Shown: piece after piece, positions 34,451 to 41,944 of the stretch | Layout: every line of letters begins with the position of its first letter | How positions within the stretch are numbered: the first letter of the stretch is position 1 | Assembly: GCA_021843755.1 (NCBI GenBank) | Contig: JAKBWB010000061.1 | Coordinates: 93,873 to 157,872 of the forward strand | Length of the DNA: 64,000 nt | Origin: Pseudomonadota bacterium | GTDB lineage: Bacteria > Pseudomonadota > Gammaproteobacteria > Steroidobacterales > Steroidobacteraceae | Reading direction: 5' to 3' | Position numbers and translations under genes: made by a program | Notes under the pieces: generated by a model | What the model saw: the letters and a program-made list of their open reading frames with translations, nothing else | Told to the model about the DNA's origin: nothing | Databases searched by the model: none

Positions 34451-35596
34451 TTATGGGTCTGATGGCTGGCCGTCGATCCAGGTCTTCAGGACGTTGATCC
34501 GCTCGTCGGCGAGCACGAGATTGGCGCGGTAGCCGGGCTCGATCCGGCCGAGCTCATGAGCGAGGCCCAGGAACTCCGCCGGATACAGGCTCGCCATGTG
34601 CACCGCCTCGTGCAGCGGCAGGCCGAGCATCTCGATCACGTTGCGCACGCACGTGGCGAGGTCGGTATTCGATCCGGCGAGGCGTCCCTCCTCGTCGTAA
34701 CACACCAGACCATTGACCGTGATGCGCCGGCCCTGCAATGCGAACGAGCGTATGTCGGTGCCGAGCGGCGGCATCGCGTCGGTGACCAGCATGAAACGTT
34801 CGTGCGGCTTGCACCGCAGCGCCAGGCGCAGCACGGGCGGGGCGATATGTTCGCCGTCGACGATGATCCCGCACCAGCTGGCTCGATCCTCGAGTGCCGC
34901 CCCGACCGCGCCGGGCTCGCGGCTGGTGAGCTGCGACATGGCGTTGAACAGGTGGGTGAAGCCGCGCAGGCCGTTGCGCAGCGCCTCGGTGACCTCGGCG
35001 TACGTGGCGTTGGTGTGGCCGGCCGAGACGATTACGCCCGCATTGGCGAGCCGCCTGATGATCTGCGGAGTCGTCACTTCGGGGGCCAGTGTCACCACCG
35101 TGCGTCCGGAGCCCAACGAGGTGAGCAGGCCGAGCGCACTGTCGTCGAGCTCACGCAGTTTGGCCGGGTCGTGCACCCCCTTGCGCTCCATGCTGAGGAA
35201 GGGACCCTCGATGTGGATCCCCAGCACTCCGGGCACCCGGGCGGCCAGCGCGGCGCGGGTCGCCTCGATGGCTTGGGACACGACCTCCAGGTCGGTACTG
35301 ATCAGGGTCGGCAGGAACCCCGTGGTGCCGAAGCGCCGGTGCGCCCGCCCGATCTGGCGAATGGCCTGCACCGACGGCTCGTCATTGAAGAGCACGCCGC
35401 CGCCGCCATTGACCTGGACGTCGATGAACCCCGGCAGCAGCAGCGCACCGCCGAGATCGACGCGCTCGAGACCGCGGCAGCGATCATCCTCGGCCGGCAG
35501 GATGTCCTGGATGCGTCCCTCGCCGATGAGTACGCACTGTCCCGATACGAGTGACGTGCCGCGCAACACCCGTCCGTTCATGAGAGCGATGGGCAT
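34451..35596 (-). CDS. nagA: N-acetylglucosamine-6-phosphate deacetylase
   Basis: Metal-dependent amidohydrolase that makes glucosamine-6-phosphate from GlcNAc-6-phosphate. 381 aa. Motifs visible: HIEGPFLS, SAGHTNATYAEV, GFTHLFNAMSQL, and the catalytic Asp in LVTDAMPPLG. Its ATG overlaps the nagB-II stop (ATGA), giving the tight operon nagQ-nagB-II-nagA. Substrate would come from the PTS permease encoded at the other end of the cluster. Confidence 0.95.
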   Translation of the reverse strand: MPIALMNGRVLRGTSLVSGQCVLIGEGRIQDILPAEDDRCRGLERVDLGGALLLPGFIDVQVNGGGGVLFNDEPSVQAIRQIGRAHRRFGTTGFLPTLISTDLEVVSQAIEATRAALAARVPGVLGIHIEGPFLSMERKGVHDPAKLRELDDSALGLLTSLGSGRTVVTLAPEVTTPQIIRRLANAGVIVSAGHTNATYAEVTEALRNGLRGFTHLFNAMSQLTSREPGAVGAALEDRASWCGIIVDGEHIAPPVLRLALRCKPHERFMLVTDAMPPLGTDIRSFALQGRRITVNGLVCYDEEGRLAGSNTDLATCVRNVIEMLGLPLHEAVHMASLYPAEFLGLAHELGRIEPGYRANLVLADERINVLKTWIDGQPSDP

Positions 35597-36636
35597 CAGA
35601 CCGTCTCGGTAACCTTGCGCAAATGAGGGGGGTGGTCGGGGTCTAGCCCGCGCGCCAGTGCGAGCGCATTTACCAGACGGTAGAACGTTTGAATCAGCAG
35701 CATCGGCTCGATCACCGGATGAGCCGGCTCTGCGGGCAAAGACAGCGCTCCCGGGCAGCGCGAGCCGGCGATGATCACCGCCGCGCCCCGTCTGGCGAGT
35801 TCGGTCGCCAGCATCTCGATACTGGTACGTGCCGCGTCGTTCTGGGAGAACATCAGCACCGGGAAACCGGCGCCGACGAGCGCCATCGGACCGTGGCGCA
35901 CCTCCGCGGCGCTCACGGCCTCGGCGTGCAGCCCGCAGGTTTCCTTGAGCTTCAGCGCCGCTTCCTGGGCGACACCGAGACCGATGCCGCGCCCGATGAC
36001 ATACAAGTCGCTTGCGCCGGCGAGCGGCGCCAGCGCCGCGCGCCAATCGAGGCTCCAGGCGCGCTCGAGCTGCTTCGGCGCCGTGCGCAGAGCCTCGGAA
36101 AGCTCGCGGTCGCGCGTCCAGGCGCTGATCAGGTGCGTCACGGCCGAAAGCGAGGCGATGAAGGATTTCGTGGCCGCGACACTGGTCTCGGGACCGGCCG
36201 CAAGCGGCACGAGATGATCGGCGAGTTCCGCGAGCGGGGTGCTTTCGGCATTGACGAGCGCAACGACGGTCGCGCCAGCCTCACGCGCCTTGCGCACCGT
36301 GGCGAGCATGTCGGGACTCGCTCCGGATTGGGAGATCGCCAGGCACAAGGCACCCTGCAAGCGCGGCCGGGCATCGTAGACAGAGCTCACCGACGGTGCC
36401 GCGGAGCTCGTCGGGATGCCGAGCCGCGTCTCGATGAGGTACTTGGCGAAGGTTGCCGCGTGATCGGAGCTGCCGCGCGCGCAAGTGATCACGATCGATG
36501 GGGTGCGCACGCGCAGCCGCTCGCCGAGGCGCTCCATCAGCTGCGCATTGGCGAAGAGTTGGTCGCGGACCGACTGGGCCGCTTGCGCGGCCTCTAGATA
36601 CAGGCGGGTGGTCGATTCGGTTGGGCCCGGGCTCAT
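35596..36636 (-). CDS. nagB-II: SIS-domain glucosamine-6-phosphate deaminase (NagB-II type)
   Basis: Converts glucosamine-6-phosphate to fructose-6-phosphate and ammonia. The 346-aa protein has two SIS domains related to the isomerase half of GlmS but no glutaminase domain. Visible: CARGSSDHAATFAKYLIE, SQSGASPDMLAT, the sugar-phosphate segment GPETSVAATKSF, and the C-terminal LALARGLDPDHPPHLRKVTETV pattern (only partly quoted elsewhere) typical of GlmS-like ends. It overlaps both neighbours by ATGA. The position between nagQ and nagA supports NagB-II rather than another SIS enzyme. Confidence 0.92.
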   Translation of the reverse strand: MSPGPTESTTRLYLEAAQAAQSVRDQLFANAQLMERLGERLRVRTPSIVITCARGSSDHAATFAKYLIETRLGIPTSSAAPSVSSVYDARPRLQGALCLAISQSGASPDMLATVRKAREAGATVVALVNAESTPLAELADHLVPLAAGPETSVAATKSFIASLSAVTHLISAWTRDRELSEALRTAPKQLERAWSLDWRAALAPLAGASDLYVIGRGIGLGVAQEAALKLKETCGLHAEAVSAAEVRHGPMALVGAGFPVLMFSQNDAARTSIEMLATELARRGAAVIIAGSRCPGALSLPAEPAHPVIEPMLLIQTFYRLVNALALARGLDPDHPPHLRKVTETV

Positions 36637-37370
36637 AGGTCGTTCAGTTCAGCAACGAAATCATAGATGTCGCCACGAAAATACGATTGAGTGAACTCCA
36701 TCGCCTGACCGTCTTTGAGAAAGCCGACCCGCTCGACCAGGAGCCCGGCGTCCCGCTCGTGAATCTGCAGGAGCTTGGCCTGCTCGGCGCTGAACAGTAT
36801 CGCGCGCAGCCGCTGCAGGGCGCGCACCGGGCGATTGCCCGCGAGCTCCAGAGCCTCGTACAGCGAGGTTTTTACCGCTTCGATCGACGGCAGGCACGAA
36901 GCGAGCACCGTCGCGTACTCGACGCACATGGGCGCCTCGTCGGCGAAACGGATACGTTGGAACCGGAAGACCGGAGTCCCTGGACTGGAGCGCAGCGTGA
37001 GCGCCTCCTCCGGCGTCACGCTGCCCGCTGATTTGCGCAGCCAGACGCTGCGGGGCGTGCGGCCGCGTGCCCGCATGTCTTCGGAGAAAGAGGTGAGCTT
37101 GGAGAAATTTTTCTCCACGCGCGCGCAGACGTAGGTCCCGGCGCCCTGACGGCGGACCAGCAAACCCTCGCTGACCAGCCCGTCGATCGCCTTGCGCACC
37201 GTGATGCGCGAGATGTGCAGTTCCTCGGCAATCTCGCGCTCAGGGGGCAGCGCATCGTCGGGGCCGATCTGGCGCGATTCGATTGCCTGGCGCAGCGCCC
37301 GTTGGAGCTGCTGGTACAGCGGCAACGGGCTTGTCTCATCGAGTTTTCCCAGCGTGCGCGACAACGTCAA
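36633..37370 (-). CDS. nagQ: GntR/HutC-family repressor of GlcNAc genes
   Basis: A 245-aa regulator with an N-terminal GntR winged helix (LHISRITVRKAIDGLVSEGL) and a C-terminal UTRA effector domain expected to sense a GlcNAc-derived phosphate. It is first in the operon with nagB-II and nagA. Operator-like repeats with TGGTA cores lie 37-58 bases upstream of its start and again before the TonB receptor gene. The arrangement nagQ-nagB-II-nagA is known from xanthomonads, which is the basis for the gene name. Confidence 0.88.
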   Translation of the reverse strand: MTLSRTLGKLDETSPLPLYQQLQRALRQAIESRQIGPDDALPPEREIAEELHISRITVRKAIDGLVSEGLLVRRQGAGTYVCARVEKNFSKLTSFSEDMRARGRTPRSVWLRKSAGSVTPEEALTLRSSPGTPVFRFQRIRFADEAPMCVEYATVLASCLPSIEAVKTSLYEALELAGNRPVRALQRLRAILFSAEQAKLLQIHERDAGLLVERVGFLKDGQAMEFTQSYFRGDIYDFVAELNDL

Positions 37371-37406
37371 GGGAACGCCTCCGAAGTTTGATCGAGATTG
37401 GGAACG

Positions 37407-37428
37407 ATAATACCAGTACAGTACCAGT
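37407..37428 (-). promoter_or_regulatory. Probable NagQ operator at the nagQ promoter
   Basis: Two direct 11-base units on the minus strand, ACTGGTACTGT and ACTGGTATTAT. ACTGGT/ATTGGT is the half-site used by NagR/DasR-type GntR regulators. The site is just upstream of nagQ, suiting autoregulation. Confidence 0.65.
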
Positions 37429-37528
37429 TGGCGACAATTATTTCATAGCGCGGCGTTAAGCAACTGTTTTTAATGAGTAAGTGATCACGTGCTCAGGTGG
37501 TCTGACCATGGTATGGATTTTTTAAAAG

Positions 37529-37562
37529 ATTGGTATTACACTGGCATTGTAGTGGTACCAAT
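37529..37562 (+). promoter_or_regulatory. Probable NagQ operator before the TonB receptor gene
   Basis: Three consecutive 11-base units: TTGGTATTACA, CTGGCATTGTA and GTGGTACCAAT (37530-37562). The outer ends also form a 7-bp inverted repeat, ATTGGTA/TACCAAT (37529-37535 and 37556-37562). The spacing of one helical turn would place several repressor monomers on the same face. Confidence 0.65.
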
Positions 37563-37745
37563 GTGGTTATTACGCAACACGACACATGGGGCGGGACGGT
37601 TGGGGCGCAAGGTCACATGGCTCGCGCGCGACCACGGGGTTGCCGCGATGGACGGGCCACAGGGTAGCCGACCGTTCGGCGCTGACGCGGCTCACGGCAT
37701 GGGCGTTCTCGATAAACGACAACATCATCGGGGAAAGAGGAATTT

Positions 37746-40433
37746 ATGAGAATCGCGAAACCTACACTGATCGGCACTGCGGTCGCGGTGGCGCTGTTTG
37801 GAGCCAACGCATTCGCGCAGCAGGGTGCGGCAGCAGCCAACAGTAAGAGCGCGGCGGACAATGGTCCGGCACCGACTCTCCAGGAGATCGTCGTCACCGG
37901 CATCAAATATTCGGTCAGGAAGTCGCTGGCTCTTCAGCGTGCTGCGACGGACGCCGTACAGGTGGTTACCGCCACGGACGTCGGCAGATTGCCTGCGCAA
38001 AACGTGGCCGACGTCCTGCAGACCATGCCGGGTGTCAACACGCAATCCTCGGTGGCCGGCGAAGGCGGCTTCGCCATCAATGACCGGGTTAGCCTGCTCG
38101 GGGCGCCGGCGAGCCTGACGCAGACCACCGTCGACGGGCACTTCGTCTCGACGGGCGATTGGTTCATCGAGGACATGTACCAGAGTGTCGGTCGCAGCAC
38201 CAATCTCGCGCTCTTTCCGAGCACGATGATCTCGCAGATGCAGGTCTACGAAAGTCAGGACGCCAGCATGATCGTCGGCGGCACCGCCGGATCGGTCAAT
38301 GTCGTCACGCCGAGGCCGTTCGACTACAAGAGCGGATTCTCGGGGTTCGTCAATGCCGGCGCGAACTACTGGGATCTGCCGAGCAAGGCCAACCCGCAGG
38401 GCAGCATCCAGTTGAGCTGGCACGATCGCAAGTTCGGTGTCCTGGGGCAGGTCTTCTATCAGAAGTACGGTATCCGCCGCGACGGTCAGGAGGAACTCGG
38501 CTACAGCGCGGTGTCCGCCGCGACCGCCGCGGCCTGGCAACAGGCCAACCCGAACCTCCCCAATGCCACCGGCGCGCTCTATCCGGATCTGCTCGGGCAG
38601 GTGCTTTTCGAGCAGACCATGGAAAACTCCGGCGGCTTGATCGATTTCCAATTCAAGCCCAATCACCGGCTGGAGTTCAATCTGACCGGCTACTACGCCC
38701 GGCAGCTGGCGTCCAATTTCAACGACAATTTCATGATGTGGGGCAGCAATTTCGTCTCCCCCGCCTATGTGCCGACAGCGCTCACGGTGCGCAACGGCAC
38801 CATCGTCGCCGGTACCTGGCCGAGTGAAGCCGGCGCGCCGGCCTCGATCGTGTACGACCAGATCATGCGTCCGGATGCCACCGACTCCAGCTCGTTCGTC
38901 AATCTCGATGCCCGGTGGGAGGCCAGCAGCAATCTGACCTTCGACGGGCAGATCGGATTCACCTATGGCAACGGTAATCAGCCGCGCCAGCCGGCGTTCG
39001 AATACGACGGCGGCAACGGCGTCTCCTATCAGCTGAACGGCATCAATAGTCTGGCGACGGTGCAATTCCCGGGGGTCGCGACCAACACTCCGGCCGGCTA
39101 TGGCGTCAGCTGGGCGTGGAACGACATCGTCCACACGATCGACAAGGAGTCCTACGGCAAGTTGGGCGCAAGGCTGAAGATCGACGACGGGGCGATCAAG
39201 GACCTCAGGATGGGCGTGCGGTTCGCGCACCACGAGCGCGAGACGATGTTTTCCCAGGACCAGGGCCTGAATTGCTTCAGCGGGGCGCCCACATGCGCGC
39301 CGGTCTACTCGGGCGGGGAGTATCCGAGCAACTTCCAGGATACGCTGCCCGGGGGTGGTGCCTGGGCCAACAACATCTTCATGGACTCCGAGAGCGCGAT
39401 CGAGGCGTTCGATGCCACGAATCTCAGCACCGGGCCGAGCCGCTATTACTGGCTGCAGTCCTATGATGTGCGCGAGAACGACTTCGCGGGCTATCTCATG
39501 GCCGATATCGGCGGGCGCCGCTGGAGCGGCAACATCGGTGTGCGCTTCGTGAACACGCTGGAGGAGGTGCTGACGAACCTCCAGGGCGGCGCGCACCCGC
39601 TGACCTTCTCGGCGTTCGGAGCATTCACGCCCACGGTGATCGATCATCAGTATTTCAATGCTTTGCCGAGCGCGAACCTGAAGTTCGATCTCACCCGGCG
39701 GCTGGTGGCGCGGTTCGATGTGGCCGAGACGATGACGCTGCCCGACTACAGCGCGCTCGGCGGCTCGATTCTGCTCACGGACACCAACTTCACCGGCTCT
39801 GGCGGCAATCCGAATCTGAAGCCGATCAAGGGCACGGTCTTCAGCACGGACCTCGAATACTACTATGGACCGGAATCCATGGTGGAGGCCAAGCTGTTCG
39901 ACATGAATATGACGAACTACGTCGACTTCGGTTCCGCGCAGGGCGTGTACTACGACTCGACGACGAAGCAGGACGCGACGTTCACGATCACCTCGCCGTT
40001 CAACATAAACGCCCAGATCAAGGGTGTCGTACTCGCCTGGGATCAGGCGCTGCCGTACGGGTTCGGCCTGCAGACCAACTTCATGGTGGCCGACGGCACC
40101 GCCAGTGACGGCCATCCGGTGCTCGACAACTCCAAGTACACGTACAACCTCGGCGGGTACTACCAGCACGGCCCGATCAGCGCCAACGTGGACTATAGCT
40201 ATCGCTCGCACTACTACGCGGCGGTGAGCGAGTCCTCGTCGGAGTTCGTGGCCGGCGCAGGGGCTTTGAATCTCCAGGTGACATACGATCTGATGCATGA
40301 CCTCAGCGTCACGTTCGCCGCGCGTAATCTGGCGGATGCTCTGGTGAAGGAATATGGCAACAACCTCTCGCAGCCGGTCGCGATCTACAACAACGGCCGG
40401 CAGTACTATCTGACTGCACAGTACAAGTTCTAG
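37746..40433 (+). CDS. TonB-dependent receptor for chitooligosaccharides (predicted)
   Basis: Outer-membrane beta-barrel receptor, 895 aa, with signal peptide (LIGTAVAVALFGANAFAQQ), a TonB-box-like segment (TLQEIVVTGIKYSVRKSL), a plug domain (ATDVGRLPAQNVADVLQTMP), and a barrel ending in aromatic Phe (YYLTAQYKF). This TBDR subtype (with IVVTGIR-type box) is linked to sugar uptake in xanthomonads, caulobacters and relatives. It sits between the nagQ operators and a chitinase gene, so import of chitooligosaccharides or GlcNAc is likely. ATG 37746 follows GGGAAAGAGGAA. Confidence 0.93.
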   Translation: MRIAKPTLIGTAVAVALFGANAFAQQGAAAANSKSAADNGPAPTLQEIVVTGIKYSVRKSLALQRAATDAVQVVTATDVGRLPAQNVADVLQTMPGVNTQSSVAGEGGFAINDRVSLLGAPASLTQTTVDGHFVSTGDWFIEDMYQSVGRSTNLALFPSTMISQMQVYESQDASMIVGGTAGSVNVVTPRPFDYKSGFSGFVNAGANYWDLPSKANPQGSIQLSWHDRKFGVLGQVFYQKYGIRRDGQEELGYSAVSAATAAAWQQANPNLPNATGALYPDLLGQVLFEQTMENSGGLIDFQFKPNHRLEFNLTGYYARQLASNFNDNFMMWGSNFVSPAYVPTALTVRNGTIVAGTWPSEAGAPASIVYDQIMRPDATDSSSFVNLDARWEASSNLTFDGQIGFTYGNGNQPRQPAFEYDGGNGVSYQLNGINSLATVQFPGVATNTPAGYGVSWAWNDIVHTIDKESYGKLGARLKIDDGAIKDLRMGVRFAHHERETMFSQDQGLNCFSGAPTCAPVYSGGEYPSNFQDTLPGGGAWANNIFMDSESAIEAFDATNLSTGPSRYYWLQSYDVRENDFAGYLMADIGGRRWSGNIGVRFVNTLEEVLTNLQGGAHPLTFSAFGAFTPTVIDHQYFNALPSANLKFDLTRRLVARFDVAETMTLPDYSALGGSILLTDTNFTGSGGNPNLKPIKGTVFSTDLEYYYGPESMVEAKLFDMNMTNYVDFGSAQGVYYDSTTKQDATFTITSPFNINAQIKGVVLAWDQALPYGFGLQTNFMVADGTASDGHPVLDNSKYTYNLGGYYQHGPISANVDYSYRSHYYAAVSESSSEFVAGAGALNLQVTYDLMHDLSVTFAARNLADALVKEYGNNLSQPVAIYNNGRQYYLTAQYKF

Positions 40434-40765
40434 TTCTGGGAGCGGGTGGACGGAGGATGCGGATCCTCTGGCGGCGCATCGGGCGCCGGCAGGATGACTG
40501 ACCGGACAGTTTCCGGCGCCGGGGTCGCCGCGGGCACTCCCCCCGTTCGCGATGATCCCGGTGTGCCCGGCGCCGGCCCCAGGATGGGTGCCGGTCGCCG
40601 GCGGCGGCGCGCAGGCGGGTGTTCCCGCCGCGGGTCCGCGCCGGCGGCGGGCGTGCGCAGCACGCGGAGGGCGCGGCGCCGGAGGTTGCGGTCCGCCGAT
40701 CTGCGCGCCACAGTTCCGAGGCGTCGCACATCAATGGGGTTACGGTGACATTCAATTCAGGGTCT
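40434..40765. other. 332-base GC-rich gap, no gene seen
   Basis: Spacer between the receptor and chitinase genes. Open frames through it are Arg/Gly/Ala-rich and not convincing. A 6-bp hairpin GAGGAT-GCGG-ATCCTC lies at about 40453, without a T-run. Confidence 0.5.
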
Positions 40766-41944
40766 GTGAGCAGCCCCGCGGGCGTGAGGCCGTGGCTCGC
40801 CGCGCTCCTCGCGCTTGTCGCGCTTGCGATCGGCGGGCCGGTCAGGGCGGCGGTTGCACAGGTGGCCGCGTACTATGATGGGGGTGTGCCGGTGGCGGAT
40901 ATCCCGGCGGCCGATCTGAACGCGATCATCTACTCCCTGGGCGAATCGGTAGCCGGGGATGTCTGTGACAGACCCGGAGCGGCGCAGTTGAAAGACCTGC
41001 GCGCGCTGCGTCGGCTGCGCCGGCGGCACCCCGGACTGCAGCTTCTCGTCTCCATCGGCGGCTGGGACGTCGCGCCGCAGTACTCCGATATCGCGCTCAC
41101 GGCCGCCTCGCGCGCGCGGTTCGCGCGCAGCTGCATCCGTCTGTTCATCGAGCAGCAGCGCTTCAACGGCATCGATCTTGACTGGGAGTTCCCCGTCCGC
41201 GGCGGATTGATCCCGTCGCGTCCCGAGGACCGTGCGGATGCAACCGCGTTGGTGCGTGAGCTGCGTGAGCAACTCAATGCACTCGGGCGGCGCACGCACC
41301 AGCACTATCTGCTCACCGTGGCGACGCCGGCGGGCACGTGGCAGGAGGGCGGGGCATACTCGGTGAGCGACAGCTACGATCTGGCCGCGCTCGTGCCGTA
41401 CGTCAGTTGGCTGAACGTCATGACCTACGACATGAACACGATCTTCAGTCCCTACAGCGGCTTCAATACCCCGATGAAGCCCGATCCGCGCGATCCGACG
41501 CCGCAGCCGCAGCGCTCCCGGGACAACCTCACCGGAGCGGTGCGCTACTACGAGGCCCACGGGGTACCGGCCGACAAGATCATGCTCGGCATGGCATTTT
41601 ACGGGCGCGGGTTCACCGGAGTGAGCGCCAGGTACGAGGGCCGGTATTCCAAGTTCACCGGCATCATGGCGGAGACGCCCTGGAAGACCATCGAGTCGCA
41701 GATGCTCACCGACCCGCACTGGGTGCGCTATTGGAGCGCGACCGCCGAGGCGCCCTGGCTCTACGACGCACGCCGGCATGCATTCTTTACCTACGATGAC
41801 CCGCGGTCGCTGGCGCTGAAGGGGGCGTTCGTTCGCCGGGCGCAGCTGCGCGGGGCGATGATCTGGGTACTCGGGGAGGATGACGCCCGCAATTCACTGC
41901 TGCACGGGCTGCTCTCGGGCCTGAGGCCGCGGGCGTCCCGATGA
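40766..41944 (+). CDS. Secreted GH18 chitinase
   Basis: Endo- or exo-acting glycoside hydrolase family 18 enzyme that cleaves beta-1,4 GlcNAc chains by substrate assistance. 392 aa from GTG 40766, which gives a good signal peptide (PWLAALLALVALAIGGPVRA). The catalytic motif is FNGIDLDWEFP (first Asp of the usual DGIDIDWE replaced by Asn; D-x-D-x-E retained). SIGGWD, MTYDM and the Trp in MIWVLGEDD are also typical. It overlaps the PTS fusion gene by ATGA, so secretion of the enzyme and uptake of product are co-expressed. Confidence 0.92.
   Translation: MSSPAGVRPWLAALLALVALAIGGPVRAAVAQVAAYYDGGVPVADIPAADLNAIIYSLGESVAGDVCDRPGAAQLKDLRALRRLRRRHPGLQLLVSIGGWDVAPQYSDIALTAASRARFARSCIRLFIEQQRFNGIDLDWEFPVRGGLIPSRPEDRADATALVRELREQLNALGRRTHQHYLLTVATPAGTWQEGGAYSVSDSYDLAALVPYVSWLNVMTYDMNTIFSPYSGFNTPMKPDPRDPTPQPQRSRDNLTGAVRYYEAHGVPADKIMLGMAFYGRGFTGVSARYEGRYSKFTGIMAETPWKTIESQMLTDPHWVRYWSATAEAPWLYDARRHAFFTYDDPRSLALKGAFVRRAQLRGAMIWVLGEDDARNSLLHGLLSGLRPRASR

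Larger units (their letters stand above)
37371..37745. promoter_or_regulatory. Divergent control region of the chitin/GlcNAc cluster
   Basis: 375 bases between nagQ (minus) and the TonB receptor gene (plus), AT-richer than the flanks. It holds two arrays of TGGTA-type half-sites (37407-37428 and 37529-37562). It should carry promoters for both arms; TTAAAAGATTGG at 37522 and nearby AT-rich stretches are candidates, but I cannot assign boxes with confidence. Confidence 0.7.

Noticed and set aside
37725..40298. 857-codon open frame on the minus strand
   Set aside because: Shadow of the TonB-dependent receptor gene; long antisense frames are common at this GC content.
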